A stretch of DNA of 64,000 nt, taken from positions 62,001 through 126,000 of the forward strand of contig JAFTTJ010000001.1 of NCBI GenBank assembly GCA_017466825.1, written 5' to 3'. The position numbers were made by a program, and so were the translations under genes. This document shows positions 48,675 to 57,790 of the stretch, piece after piece; position 1 is the first letter of the stretch, and every line of letters begins with the position of its first letter. The notes below the pieces were generated by a model. It saw nothing but the letters and a program-made list of their open reading frames with translations, did no database searches and had not been told where the DNA came from. This stretch comes from Clostridia bacterium (GTDB taxonomy: Bacteria; Bacillota; Clostridia; Christensenellales; Borkfalkiaceae).

Positions 48675-48878
48675 TCAGAGATTGTATCTTTTTTTGAATT
48701 TATCAACGCGTCCGCCAGTATCGACAAGTTTCTGCTTGCCGGTAAAGAACGGATGACATTTACTGCAAATATCTACCTTAATAACGTCGGCATTTTTAGT
48801 AGTACCTGTCTGGAAAGTTTCTCCGCAAGCGCACTGAACGGTGACAATTTTATAATTAGGATGTAATTCCGCTTTCAT
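48675..48878 (-). CDS. rpmE: ribosomal protein bL31, zinc-binding type
   Basis: 67 residues. [20 protein letters not shown], then [13 protein letters not shown] and a basic end DKFKKRYNL. The four Cys (CAC and CSKC) mark the zinc-binding C+ form of bL31, part of the large ribosomal subunit. AGGTGAAAAA lies before the ATG. Full length. Confidence 0.96.
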   Translation of the reverse strand: MKAELHPNYKIVTVQCACGETFQTGTTKNADVIKVDICSKCHPFFTGKQKLVDTGGRVDKFKKRYNL

Positions 48879-49093
48879 TTTTTCACCTCACAAGAATTTT
48901 ATGCTCATACATTATATATTATTTTGTCGGGTATGTCAAACGTTTAACGGCGTGAAAACAAAAAAATATTTATCAAATTATCTAGTTTTTTCCGCTTGCG
49001 CCTTTTTAACGCAAATTAGTGAGAAAAGGGTAAGCAAAAAGGGTAAACTAATAAGGTTTTTACATTTTTCACGGTTGAATAATTTGTTTTTAG

Positions 49094-49122
49094 TTGCAAA
49101 AAAACTTTTTATATAATATAAT
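49094..49122 (+). promoter_or_regulatory. promoter of the MDR dehydrogenase gene
   Basis: -35 TTGCAA (49094-49099), 17 bp, -10 TATAAT (49117-49122), about 54 bases before the ATG, within the ~300-bp gap between rpmE and this gene. The rest of the gap (48879-49090) holds no gene; reading frames there are AT-rich noise. Confidence 0.65.
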
Positions 49123-49175
49123 TAACTTATAAAATTGCGGGCGAAATTACTTAATCGCCTTTAAAAGGATATCAA

Positions 49176-50201
49176 ATGATAGGTTGGCACGTTCCCGAAT
49201 TTGGGAAAATTGAAAAAACTCCACACCACGAACCACTCGAAGGTCTTGACAGCGTTAAGATTAAACTCACCCACGCGTTGATTACTGAAGACGACGTTTC
49301 TTTAATTTGCGGTGAAGACAAGTCGGTAAAAACTCCCTTTATCCCCGGTAGATTTGGCGTTGGTCAAATTTCGGAAGTGGCGCAAGAATCGGCGTTTTTG
49401 AAAAAGGGGGATAGGGTTTTTATCTCTGCGGTTGAGCCTTGCGGTAGATGTTCTTCTTGCGAAGGGGGCAAACCCGACAACTGTTATAACTTCAACGTTG
49501 CGGGCAAAACCGTAAACGGCTTTTTGAAAGATTTTGCGACGACTAACCTTTCTAACGTTTTCGCCTTACCTAAAAACGTAAAAGACGAAGACGCCGTTTA
49601 TATTGAATACGTCGCGCTCGCCCTTTCGGTTATTGACAAGTTAAACGTAAAAAAGAGCACTCACGTAGCAATTATCGGCGGTAACGTTTTCGGCTCGATT
49701 TTGGCGCAAGTTCTAATTTATTACCAAGCCGTTCCCATTATTATCGACGACGATTCTGAAAGCCTTAAACACGCTAAAAAATCGGGTATTTACTACACGG
49801 CGGCGTCAAATTCAAGACCTGAAAAGGAAGTTTCTTCAATTACGGGCGGTAGAATGGCTAGCAACGTGGTTTACGTTGCCCGTTCGGGACTTAACACCGA
49901 CCTTGCGTATAAACTCGCAGCGCATAACGCGCCCATCGTTTTTGCAGGGTTCTCTTATCCCAACCTTAGAATACCTATGAATATCGCCATGGCAAAACAA
50001 CTCGACACCTTTTGCATAAACAACGGTTACGGTAATTATCTTTCGGCGATAAACCTACTTGCAAATAAAGCGGTGGACTTATCTAGTTACTCACTTAAAA
50101 AGACTTCAATGCCCGACCTTGTGGAAGCAATTGAAAAACAAATCGTTAAATTTAACAAAAAAGAACACGTAGACAACCTTTTAATAGACTTACTCGGCTA
50201 A
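49176..50201 (+). CDS. MDR-family (zinc alcohol dehydrogenase-like) oxidoreductase
   Basis: 341 residues. GroES-like N-domain with structural-zinc Cys in EPCGRCSSCEGGKPDNC, and a Rossmann domain (VAIIGGNVFGSILAQVL). The usual catalytic-zinc motif near residue 40 (C-G-x-D) is replaced by TEDDVSLICGED, so the reaction is unclear and it may not be a classical alcohol dehydrogenase. AAAAGGATATC precedes the start. Stands alone between rpmE and murC. Confidence 0.75.
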   Translation: MIGWHVPEFGKIEKTPHHEPLEGLDSVKIKLTHALITEDDVSLICGEDKSVKTPFIPGRFGVGQISEVAQESAFLKKGDRVFISAVEPCGRCSSCEGGKPDNCYNFNVAGKTVNGFLKDFATTNLSNVFALPKNVKDEDAVYIEYVALALSVIDKLNVKKSTHVAIIGGNVFGSILAQVLIYYQAVPIIIDDDSESLKHAKKSGIYYTAASNSRPEKEVSSITGGRMASNVVYVARSGLNTDLAYKLAAHNAPIVFAGFSYPNLRIPMNIAMAKQLDTFCINNGYGNYLSAINLLANKAVDLSSYSLKKTSMPDLVEAIEKQIVKFNKKEHVDNLLIDLLG

Positions 50202-50213
50202 TCGCAAAAAGTT

Positions 50214-50245
50214 AGCGGGCAAACCTTTGAGTTTGCCCGCTTTTT
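50214..50245 (+). terminator. bidirectional intrinsic terminator
   Basis: AGCGGGCAAAC (50214-50224) and GTTTGCCCGCT (50231-50241), followed by T run; it ends the MDR gene and, having A's on the other side, could also serve murC. Confidence 0.88.
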
Positions 50246-50253
50246 ATTTATTT

Positions 50254-50270
50254 AACCGCCTATAAGTTGA
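50254..50270 (-). repeat. dispersed CTTATAGG motif, copy 1
   Basis: On the minus strand, directly after the murC stop: TCAACTTATAGGCGGTT. Similar to 56764-56782 and 63045-63064. Confidence 0.5.
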
Positions 50271-51605
50271 TTATTTACGAATTTTGTCTTTTACTAAGTA
50301 ATATAAGTCGCCTGCGCCAAGCACTAATAGCAAGTCTTTTTTGCCAAGAATTTTTGAATAATATTCTACTAGCGCATCCACGTTTTCAAAGTAAAGACTG
50401 CCCGGCAGAAGTCTATGCAAATCGTACGCGCTACCGCCCGACGCGAATACTTCTCTTGCCGAAAAGGTTTTAAAAAGGGCTAAGTTTTCCACGCTAGATA
50501 AAACGCTTAAAAAGTCTTTTTTCAAAAAGAGCGTTCTCGAATAGGTATGCGGTTGAAAGAGTACGAATATTTTACCTTTAGCAATTTCCTTAGCGCAGTT
50601 TATGCAAGCGGATATTTCGGTGGGGTGATGGGCGTAGTCGGCAATTACCCTACCTTTACCTAACAAACCTAGTTCTTCAAATCTTCGTTTTACGCCGACG
50701 AAGTTTTTTAACCCGTCTTTAATCTCCTTAAAACCAATCCCCATACGGTTTGCGCAACTTGCCGCCGCTAAGGCGTTTTCCACGTTATGCCTACCGTAAA
50801 CCGAAAGGTGTATTTTGCCTTGTCTTTTGCCCTTTACGATAAAATCAAACGAATACTTACCGCCCTTTGACTTTATGTTTTTTGCGCAAGCGTCGGCGTT
50901 TTCAAAGGCCGAAAAAAAGAAGGCGTTATTTTCATTATAATCGCCCAATACGCCGTCGCTTTTGTTGATAATCGACTTATAGCCACGCTTTGCGAAAGAT
51001 TGATAGGCGTTAAAGAGTTCGGTTTCGCTATCATAGCAGTCCATATGGTCTACTCCCGTATTTAGACAAACCGCAAAGTCCGCCGTAAACTTATTTATAT
51101 TCTTTTTAAACTCGCAAACTTCACTTAAAAACACGTCGTTGCCGTAATTTAAAAAACTGCCGAGTTTTACGTCTTCACCGCCGATATGAGCGGTAAAACG
51201 CACGTTTGCGCTCTTGAATATATGCGCAAGCATACACGTAACAGTCGTCTTGCCGTGGCAACCGCACACCCCTACTACGTCGCTAAAATTTTCGGACACC
51301 ATTTTTAAGGCGTCGGCGCGAGAGAGTAGGTAAAGTCCTTTTTCTTTGGCATAAGCAAGTTCCACGTTTTCAGGGGGGATAGCGTCGCTATAAATTACCG
51401 CTTGAGCGTCTTTTACGTTGTCTATATCGTGCCCGATAGAAACTGCAACCCCCACTTTTTCAAGGTGTTTTTTTGACGGAAATTCCGCTCTGTCGCTACC
51501 GCTAACTATAAAACCAACGCTTGCAAAATACTCTGCAAGCCCACTCATACTTACTCCGCCTACGCCTATAAAATGCACGTTAAATTGATATTTTGGCTTT
51601 TTCAT
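50271..51605 (-). CDS. murC: UDP-N-acetylmuramate-L-alanine ligase
   Basis: 444 residues. Adds L-Ala to UDP-MurNAc in peptidoglycan synthesis. N-terminal HFIGVGGVSMSGLAEYFA, ATP loop GVCGCHGKTTVTCML, middle EVCEFKKNINKF, and C-terminal VKRRFEELG and VIADYAHHPTEISA. Full length. Runs against the MDR gene and away from spoVG. Confidence 0.94.
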   Translation of the reverse strand: MKKPKYQFNVHFIGVGGVSMSGLAEYFASVGFIVSGSDRAEFPSKKHLEKVGVAVSIGHDIDNVKDAQAVIYSDAIPPENVELAYAKEKGLYLLSRADALKMVSENFSDVVGVCGCHGKTTVTCMLAHIFKSANVRFTAHIGGEDVKLGSFLNYGNDVFLSEVCEFKKNINKFTADFAVCLNTGVDHMDCYDSETELFNAYQSFAKRGYKSIINKSDGVLGDYNENNAFFFSAFENADACAKNIKSKGGKYSFDFIVKGKRQGKIHLSVYGRHNVENALAAASCANRMGIGFKEIKDGLKNFVGVKRRFEELGLLGKGRVIADYAHHPTEISACINCAKEIAKGKIFVLFQPHTYSRTLFLKKDFLSVLSSVENLALFKTFSAREVFASGGSAYDLHRLLPGSLYFENVDALVEYYSKILGKKDLLLVLGAGDLYYLVKDKIRK

Positions 51606-51689
51606 ACAACATTTTATGCTTAAAAACCTAATAATTTGCTAAAATATGCAAAAATTTTACTATTTTTTTAAAAATTTTTTAAAAAACCC

Positions 51690-51718
51690 TTGTAAAACGA
51701 CTATTTTTAGTGTATGAT
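51690..51718 (+). promoter_or_regulatory. spoVG promoter
   Basis: -35 TTGTAA (51690-51695), 17 bp, -10 TATGAT (51713-51718), 35 bases before the start. The region just upstream is very AT-rich. Confidence 0.7.
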
Positions 51719-51753
51719 TTATTTAGGAATAAAAATTGATTAGGAGAACAATC

Positions 51754-52020
51754 ATGAAAATTTCCGACGTAAGAGTACGTTTAGTACAAAAGGAAGATAG
51801 CAAACTTAAAGCCGTCGCTTCTATCACTATCGAAGACTGCTTTGTAATTCATGACGTAAAAGTTATTGAGGGAAATGAGGGATATTTCGTTGCTATGCCT
51901 TCCAGAAAAAACAGCGACGGTGAGTATAAAGACATTGCTCACCCCATCAATACCGAAACAAGACAAAACGTGATTGACACAGTTTTGGAAGCCTTTAAAG
52001 ACGAACTTGCTAAGGTATAA
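51754..52020 (+). CDS. spoVG: SpoVG regulatory protein
   Basis: 88 residues from MKISDVRVRLVQKEDSK. IEDCFVIHDVKVIEG, YFVAMPSRKNSDGEYKDIAH and PINTETR are the family signature. A site-specific DNA/RNA-binding regulator of septation, sporulation and virulence genes in Gram-positives. Start at 51754 follows AGGAGAACAATC; an in-frame ATG 18 bases earlier lacks a site. Confidence 0.95.
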   Translation: MKISDVRVRLVQKEDSKLKAVASITIEDCFVIHDVKVIEGNEGYFVAMPSRKNSDGEYKDIAHPINTETRQNVIDTVLEAFKDELAKV

Positions 52021-52027
52021 CACATTG

Positions 52028-52057
52028 AGTAGAGCAAACCGCTCTACTCTTTTTTTT
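52028..52057 (+). terminator. terminator of spoVG
   Basis: AGTAGAGC (52028-52035), loop AAACC, GCTCTACT (52041-52048), then C and eight T. Confidence 0.93.
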
Positions 52058-52076
52058 GTAAATTTTTTATAACGTG

Positions 52077-52106
52077 AAAAGCGCCCCGACCAATCGGTCG
52101 GGGCGC
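52077..52106 (-). terminator. terminator of the cpsB-like gene
   Basis: GCGCCCCGACC (52081-52091), loop AATC, GGTCGGGGCGC (52096-52106): a perfect 11-bp stem, followed by TTTTC on the minus strand. Confidence 0.88.
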
Positions 52107-52126
52107 AACTTGTTACCAAATAAACG

Positions 52127-52831
52127 TTATCTTTTTGAAATTGTCGCAACGTAATTGGGATTTTGCGAAAAGATTAAGTTTGCGTAATCTTCGCCGTACT
52201 TTGATTTTACCCTTGCGTACGCTTGCGCCATAAAATTTTCACGATTGAAGTGATAGTCGCTCGCAACGACGTCGACTAATTTGCGCTTTAAAAGTTCTTT
52301 GACGAACTTATTTTCTTCGTTATACGATTTTTGAGCGACGGACGTGGCGTTTACTTGAATTACCACCCCGCTTGCTCTAAGCCTTTCAACCGATTCAACC
52401 GAGCGGAAATACGAGTATCTTTCAATATGCGCAACTATCGGCAAATAACCGCTGAGCCTTACCCTATAACACACTTCTTCAATATCCGTATCCTTTTCGT
52501 AAGGAAATTCGAGCAAAACGAATTTACCGTTTGACATAGGTATAAACTCGCCCTTGTCAAACGTCTCCGAAATGCCTTTATAAACAGTGATTTCTCTACC
52601 CAAATAAAGGTCGATATCAAGCCCTTCGGCTTTTACTCTATCGCAAAGTTCTTCAAAGACGGCGCGCACCTTTTCGTCACTTTGGGTGAAAAAATGTTTG
52701 CGATAGTGCGGAGTCAACACGACGCCTTTTACGCCCTGCTTAATCTCTTCTTTAAGCATTGCGAGAGTTTGCTCAAAACTTTCGCTTCCGTCGTCGACAA
52801 AAGGCAACGCGTGGCAATGGATATCTATCAT
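52127..52831 (-). CDS. CpsB/YwqE-like PHP-domain tyrosine phosphatase
   Basis: 234 residues. PHP motifs MIDIHCHALPFVDDGS, GVVLTPHYRKHF, PIVAHIERYSYF and VASDYHFNRENF coordinate metals. The family dephosphorylates tyrosine kinases that control capsule or exopolysaccharide synthesis. Four-base overlap with rarA. No kinase partner lies in the window. Confidence 0.88.
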   Translation of the reverse strand: MIDIHCHALPFVDDGSESFEQTLAMLKEEIKQGVKGVVLTPHYRKHFFTQSDEKVRAVFEELCDRVKAEGLDIDLYLGREITVYKGISETFDKGEFIPMSNGKFVLLEFPYEKDTDIEEVCYRVRLSGYLPIVAHIERYSYFRSVESVERLRASGVVIQVNATSVAQKSYNEENKFVKELLKRKLVDVVASDYHFNRENFMAQAYARVKSKYGEDYANLIFSQNPNYVATISKR

Positions 52832-54147
52832 TTTTTAACTCCTTTTTCTTTTCTTATTTCTTTTACTTCCCGTTCAAAACCATTGTCTTTGGGGACGTAA
52901 AAAACGCTATCTTTTAAAGAATCGGGTAGATACTGTTGCTCACAGTAACCGCCGTAATCGTGGGGGTATTTATACTGCCTACTCATAGCCTTTGCCTGCT
53001 CGTCGGCGTAGGGCGAATTGCGAAGATGGGCGGGAACGGTATCGTCCTTGGCGCTTTTTGCCGCCGCTTGAGCGCCGTTCATAGCGATTATTACAGAGTT
53101 TGATTTGGGGGCTTCGCAAACGTAAATAATCGCTTGCGATAAAGGTATTAAACCTTCGGGATAGCCGATATTCAAAAACGCCGTGAGCGCCGACGTTGCA
53201 ACGACTAGCGCGTTTGGATCTGCCATGCCGACGTCTTCCGCCGAATGCACGATAAGTCTTCTTGCCAAAAGCAACGGATCGCAACCGCCTTCAATCAATC
53301 TGTGCGCGTAGTAAAGGGCGGCGTCGCTATCGCTACCGCGAAGGGATTTACAAAAGGCGCTTAGCATATCGTAATAAGAATTTTCGTCGTAAGAAAGAGC
53401 CTTTCTTTGAATTGACTGCTCGGCGTCTTTTAGGGTAACGACTACTTTGCCGTCGTCGTTTGGCGAAGTAGTTAAAACGGCTAACTCCAAAGCGTTATAC
53501 GCCGTGCGCATATCGCCACCACTCATTGTTGCTATATGGTCTAAAGCGTCTTCTTGCACTTCGACTTGCAGTTGTCCATAACCGCGTTTTTTGTCGATAA
53601 TCGCCTTATTGAGGGCTTTTTTAACAGTTTCGTTGTCTAAACGCTTAAACTCGAACACCCTACATCTAGACACTATTGCAGGCGTCATTGAAGCGTATGG
53701 GTTTTCCGTAGTAGAGCCTATAAAAATGATAGTACCCTTTTCGATTGCGGGCAATAAACTATCCGATTGAGTCTTGCTAAAACGGTGGCATTCGTCGAGC
53801 AAAAGGTAGGTCTTTTTGCCGAACATCTTTAAATCGTCGCTAGCCTTTTCAACCGCTTTTTTAACGTCCGCAACACCGCTAGATACGGCGTTTAACTTGA
53901 CGAAATTACCGCTCGTTGAATTTGCAATTATATTTGCAAGGGTGGTTTTACCCGTGCCCGGCGGTCCCCAAAAGATACAACTGCCGACCTTGTCGAGAGA
54001 AATTGCGCGCCTTAACAGGCTATTTTCTTCACAAATGTGGCTTTGCCCTAAAAACTCACGCAACGACTGTGGGCGCATGCGCTCTGCCAAAGGCTCCATT
54101 GATTTTTTTTGAGTATTCTCTTGTAAGGTGTCAAATAAATCGTACAT
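52828..54147 (-). CDS. rarA: replication-associated recombination protein A
   Basis: 439 residues. AAA+ ATPase with CIFWGPPGTGKTTLANIIAN, YLLLDECHRFSKTQ, sensor IGSTTENPY, and a C-terminal MgsA-like domain (SDSDAALYYAHRLIEGGCDP). Acts at stalled replication forks. Full length. Confidence 0.94.
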   Translation of the reverse strand: MYDLFDTLQENTQKKSMEPLAERMRPQSLREFLGQSHICEENSLLRRAISLDKVGSCIFWGPPGTGKTTLANIIANSTSGNFVKLNAVSSGVADVKKAVEKASDDLKMFGKKTYLLLDECHRFSKTQSDSLLPAIEKGTIIFIGSTTENPYASMTPAIVSRCRVFEFKRLDNETVKKALNKAIIDKKRGYGQLQVEVQEDALDHIATMSGGDMRTAYNALELAVLTTSPNDDGKVVVTLKDAEQSIQRKALSYDENSYYDMLSAFCKSLRGSDSDAALYYAHRLIEGGCDPLLLARRLIVHSAEDVGMADPNALVVATSALTAFLNIGYPEGLIPLSQAIIYVCEAPKSNSVIIAMNGAQAAAKSAKDDTVPAHLRNSPYADEQAKAMSRQYKYPHDYGGYCEQQYLPDSLKDSVFYVPKDNGFEREVKEIRKEKGVKK

Positions 54148-54196
54148 AAATTTCGTCCTAATTTCTAAAAACTAGAAAATTTGAATAGGTTTTAAT

Positions 54197-55159
54197 ATGA
54201 AAAAAATTTTTAAAATATTTTTAGGCGTTGCCGTTTTTTTAGTGATTGCGCTAATAATAGCAAAGCCAGAAGTGTACGTCGAAAGCGCGTTTTTCGGCAT
54301 TAAACTGTGGGCGATAAAGGTCTTACCCGCACTACTGCCCTTTTTCTTTTTAACTGCCGTTGCAATAAAACTCGGAGTTACCGATTTTATTGCCAAAATT
54401 TTTGAAAAACCCTGCAACTTTTTATTTAAAGTGAGTGGGGTTGGGGCTTTCGTGTTCGTAATGAGCCTTTTGTCGGGCTACCCGATAGGGGCTAAAATGA
54501 TTGCCGACCTATCTCGTCAAGGGGTTTTGAGCAAAGACGAAAGCACTAAAATTTCAACTTTTTGCTCTACTTCAGGTCCGCTTTTTATCGTGGGTAGCGT
54601 TGGAATAGGTATGTTTAATGATAAAACCGCAGGGTTTATCATTTTAATTTCACATTTACTATCCGCCGTTTTATGCGGAATAATATTTTCATTTTACGGT
54701 AAAAAAGAGTGTGAAAAACGACTAATTAGACAAAGCGAAAAAAGCCGAAACGCCCTTTACGACTGCGTTTATTCGTCGGTTATTTCGGTTGCGCTAGTAG
54801 GCGGTTTCGTATGTATATTTTGCCTATTTTCAGACCTTTGTAAAAATCTTAATTTGCTTTTACCGTTAGAAAATTTACTATCGCCACTCGTAGGGCAAAA
54901 CCTTTCTTCGGCGTTTTGCTACGGACTAATCGAGTGTACTAAGGGTTGTAATTTGCTAGCAACTTGCGGTTTATCGACTTATAGCCTTGCTTTTGCCACC
55001 GCTCTCATATCTTTTGGCGGAGTTTCGGTGTGGGCGCAATCGATAATATTTTTAAGCCAAGCAAGAGTAAATTTAAAAGTTTTTTGCCTTTCAAAAACCT
55101 TGCAAGCCATCGCTTCGTTTTTTATTTGCCTTGGGCTTTGCGCTTTTATCGGCGTATAA
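54197..55159 (+). CDS. ylbJ: YlbJ-like spore membrane protein / nucleoside-recognition family
   Basis: 320 residues with about seven hydrophobic segments. VLPALLPFFFLTAVAIKL, SLLSGYPIGAKMIADLSR and FCSTSGPLFIVGSVG are signatures of the YlbJ/nucleoside-recognition family; YlbJ is a mother-cell membrane protein in spore formation. Symbol by similarity. Divergent from rarA, and its 3' end overlaps that of coaD by 14 bases. Confidence 0.82.
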   Translation: MKKIFKIFLGVAVFLVIALIIAKPEVYVESAFFGIKLWAIKVLPALLPFFFLTAVAIKLGVTDFIAKIFEKPCNFLFKVSGVGAFVFVMSLLSGYPIGAKMIADLSRQGVLSKDESTKISTFCSTSGPLFIVGSVGIGMFNDKTAGFIILISHLLSAVLCGIIFSFYGKKECEKRLIRQSEKSRNALYDCVYSSVISVALVGGFVCIFCLFSDLCKNLNLLLPLENLLSPLVGQNLSSAFCYGLIECTKGCNLLATCGLSTYSLAFATALISFGGVSVWAQSIIFLSQARVNLKVFCLSKTLQAIASFFICLGLCAFIGV

Positions 55160-55613
55160 TTTGAGCAATTTCCTTAGGAAGATATTTACTCACGTCTTTG
55201 CCAAATGATAAAAGTTCTCTAACCGCGGTTGAACTAACGCTTACGTTTTTTGCGCTACAAGGCAGATAAACTGCAACCAAATTAGGCATTAAGTCGGCGT
55301 TTATAAAATTCATTTCGTTTTCATAGTCGTAGTCTTTACCGTTGCGAAGCCCCCTGACGTTATACACGGCGTTTTCGGCTTTCATAAGGTCGACGAGCAA
55401 CCCGTCGTGATATACGACTTTTACGTTTGCGTATTTTTGGCAAACGAGTTTTAAAAACTCAAGCCTTTGAGATTCGGTAAACATAGCCTTTTTATTTACG
55501 TTTACGCAAAGGGCTACGACAACTTCGTCGAACATATCCGACGCCTTTTTTATAATTTCTTCGTGTCCGCTAGTAACGGGATCAAACGTGCCTGCAAAAA
55601 CTGCTTTTTTCAT
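55146..55613 (-). CDS. coaD: phosphopantetheine adenylyltransferase
   Basis: 155 residues. Makes dephospho-CoA from 4'-phosphopantetheine and ATP. AVFAGTFDPVTSGHEEII (nucleotidyl transferase HxGH-type site, here SGH), VRGLRNGKDYDYENEM and VSSTAVREL are conserved. Overlaps rsmD by 4 bases, the common rsmD-coaD operon. Confidence 0.95.
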   Translation of the reverse strand: MKKAVFAGTFDPVTSGHEEIIKKASDMFDEVVVALCVNVNKKAMFTESQRLEFLKLVCQKYANVKVVYHDGLLVDLMKAENAVYNVRGLRNGKDYDYENEMNFINADLMPNLVAVYLPCSAKNVSVSSTAVRELLSFGKDVSKYLPKEIAQIIRR

Positions 55614-56143
55614 AATTTTTCTCCATAAAACTCAAAGTGAGCAACGCCGTATTTGCGCGTACTCCTATGCTCCAAACCGTCAATTTCGCCAACTTTAAAA
55701 TCTTCGGAATGCTCGTAAATTACAATTCCACCGCTAGTTAAAAGTGAGTTTTGGGCGATTGCTTGAAGTACGGGCGTTGCGTCGACGTCGTAAGGGGGAT
55801 CAAGGAAAATTATATCAAATTTTTGGCGTGTGGACAAAACGTAAGTGAGCGCGTCTAAGCAGACGATTTCGGCGCTTTCCTTAATCATTTCAAGGTTAAA
55901 TTTTTGAATTGCGACGCTCTCTTTAGACGAGTCCACCATAACGACCTTTTCAGCGCCACGAGAAAGGGCTTCTACCCCCATATTGCCCGTACCTGCGTAA
56001 AGATCCAAAAAACTACTGCCTAAAATTTCAGTTTGTAAAATATTGAATATTGCTTCCTTTGCCCTGTCCGCCGTGGGGCGAATTTCTCTACCTTTAAACT
56101 CTTTTAAAACCCTGCCCCTATGCTTACCTGCGATAATTCTCAA
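55610..56143 (-). CDS. rsmD: 16S rRNA guanine-N2 methyltransferase
   Basis: 177 residues. MRIIAGKHRGRVLKEF, RPTADRAKEAIFNIL, FLDLYAGTGNMGVEALSRGA (SAM loop) and FLDPPYD (catalytic). Methylates G966-type position of 16S rRNA. Full length. Confidence 0.95.
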   Translation of the reverse strand: MRIIAGKHRGRVLKEFKGREIRPTADRAKEAIFNILQTEILGSSFLDLYAGTGNMGVEALSRGAEKVVMVDSSKESVAIQKFNLEMIKESAEIVCLDALTYVLSTRQKFDIIFLDPPYDVDATPVLQAIAQNSLLTSGGIVIYEHSEDFKVGEIDGLEHRSTRKYGVAHFEFYGEKL

Positions 56144-56144
56144 T

Positions 56145-56762
56145 TTATTCTTCCACCTTTAAATTTACGTATTTTGAAAAAAGACAACCGCAGTAATTTT
56201 GGCGGTATAACTCGTGCTCTTTTGAAAGTTCGATAGAACACTTATAGCCTTCGCCCTTTTTGAAATCAGAATAAAGCCAATTCACGCCGTATTTTTGACC
56301 GACTTCACTACCGATAGAGTTTATTAAATCAGAGTTTTTGTGGGGGCTTACGGTTAGCGTAGTGCAAAAATAATCAAAGCCGTTTTCCTTAGCGACCTTT
56401 GCCGTTTCGTTTAGTCTGTCTTTAAAGCAAAGGGTACATCTTTCACCGCCTTCGGGGGCTTTTTCAAGCCCTTCGACCATGATGAAAAACTCGCGTGAAA
56501 AATACCTGCCTTCGATTAGTTTTACTTGCTCGCCGTAGGCGTTTTTTAGGAACTTTTTTTGTTCGTTTAGCCTTACGTAATACTCTTCGCTTTCGGTAAT
56601 ATTGGGGTTATAATAAAAAACGGTTACGTCAAAGTGGGGGACAACCCTTTCAAGCACCGCCGTTGAACACGGCGCGCAACAACTATGAAGTAGCAACGTC
56701 TTTTTTTGGGTAAGCCCTTTTACCGTATCTTTAAAGAGTAAATCGTAATTAGTTTTATTCAT
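56145..56762 (-). CDS. queH: epoxyqueuosine reductase QueH
   Basis: 205 residues. LLLHSCCAPCSTAVLERV (CCxxC), YYNPNITESEEY, RCTLCFKDRL and a late NYCGCLFS provide the Cys set of QueH (DUF208), the last step of queuosine tRNA modification. Full length. Confidence 0.93.
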   Translation of the reverse strand: MNKTNYDLLFKDTVKGLTQKKTLLLHSCCAPCSTAVLERVVPHFDVTVFYYNPNITESEEYYVRLNEQKKFLKNAYGEQVKLIEGRYFSREFFIMVEGLEKAPEGGERCTLCFKDRLNETAKVAKENGFDYFCTTLTVSPHKNSDLINSIGSEVGQKYGVNWLYSDFKKGEGYKCSIELSKEHELYRQNYCGCLFSKYVNLKVEE

Positions 56763-56763
56763 A

Positions 56764-56782
56764 AAACCTACCTATAAGTCGA
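56764..56782 (-). repeat. dispersed CTTATAGG motif, copy 2
   Basis: Minus strand TCGACTTATAGGTAGGTTT, filling the gap between mreB stop and queH start; its AGGTAGG part may also serve as ribosome site. Confidence 0.5.
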
Positions 56783-57790
56783 TTATTTGCGTGTTAGTTT
56801 TAATTTTTTAAGTAAATCTTTATCCCCTGCAACGATACCGCCGCCTACGATAGTAGCCGTTTCGGCGTCGGCAAAGCAAGACGCTTTGATATAAAGCCTT
56901 TCTTGCGCGTATTGGCTAAGACCGGGGATATTACTACTACCGCCTGCAAAGCAAATGCCCGACGAGCGAATTTCGGCAGAGACTTCCTTGGGAAGTTTAG
57001 CCATAAGTTTTACGGTTATTTCAAAAATCTTATCAAAGAAGGCTTTTATGGGGAAACGAATATCTTCAGAGCCGATTGAAATAGCCCTAGGTTGACCCGT
57101 TCTCTTATCCCTTCCGCTGACGTCGATACGCATGGTATCGTTTTCATAAAGACTGCCGATTTCAGTCTTGATATGCTCGGCGGTAAGGTGACCGATTTGC
57201 AAGTCGAAAACGTTTTCGATATGGTCCATAATCATTACGTCGATATTTCTACCGCCCATGTTTACGTTTACGCCTGCGATAACGCCGTCGAGCGAAACTG
57301 CGGCGATATTAGTCGTTCCGCCACCGATATCAATGATAAAATAGGGTGTTGAGTCGCTGATGGGAATACCCAATCCTAGCGCCGTTAAAACGGGGGATTC
57401 GACGAAGGAAATATTATATACACCCGCGCCGTTTAAAACCTTTTCAAAACGGCGAATTTCTTCTCCTTCGACACCGCAAGGAACTGCCAAAACGACTTGC
57501 GGACGGAAACCGAATTTGTTTAAAGTTATTCTATTTAAAAAACTTTCCACCATTTGAGTGGCGAGTTTATCGTCAGCGATAACCCCTTCTTTTACGGGGA
57601 ATTTTACGTCGCTAAAATTAGCCGTTTTGCCGAGCCTTTTTTTAGCGTCCATACCGACGGCTTTGACTTTATCTCTCTTTGCGCTATCGCAAACGACTAC
57701 GCTAGGCTCGACTAAAACCAAACCTTCGCCTAGTTTATATATGCAAGTATTGTTGCTACCTAAATCCATTGCAATAACGTTGTTGCTCAT
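56783..57790 (-). CDS. mreB: rod shape-determining protein MreB/Mbl
   Basis: 335 residues. Actin-like ATPase that guides wall synthesis. MDLGSNNTCIY (phosphate 1), FIIDIGGGTTNIAAV (phosphate 2), FAGGSSNIPGL (adenosine). MreB and Mbl cannot be told apart here. Overlaps maf by 4 bases. Confidence 0.93.
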   Translation of the reverse strand: MSNNVIAMDLGSNNTCIYKLGEGLVLVEPSVVVCDSAKRDKVKAVGMDAKKRLGKTANFSDVKFPVKEGVIADDKLATQMVESFLNRITLNKFGFRPQVVLAVPCGVEGEEIRRFEKVLNGAGVYNISFVESPVLTALGLGIPISDSTPYFIIDIGGGTTNIAAVSLDGVIAGVNVNMGGRNIDVMIMDHIENVFDLQIGHLTAEHIKTEIGSLYENDTMRIDVSGRDKRTGQPRAISIGSEDIRFPIKAFFDKIFEITVKLMAKLPKEVSAEIRSSGICFAGGSSNIPGLSQYAQERLYIKASCFADAETATIVGGGIVAGDKDLLKKLKLTRK

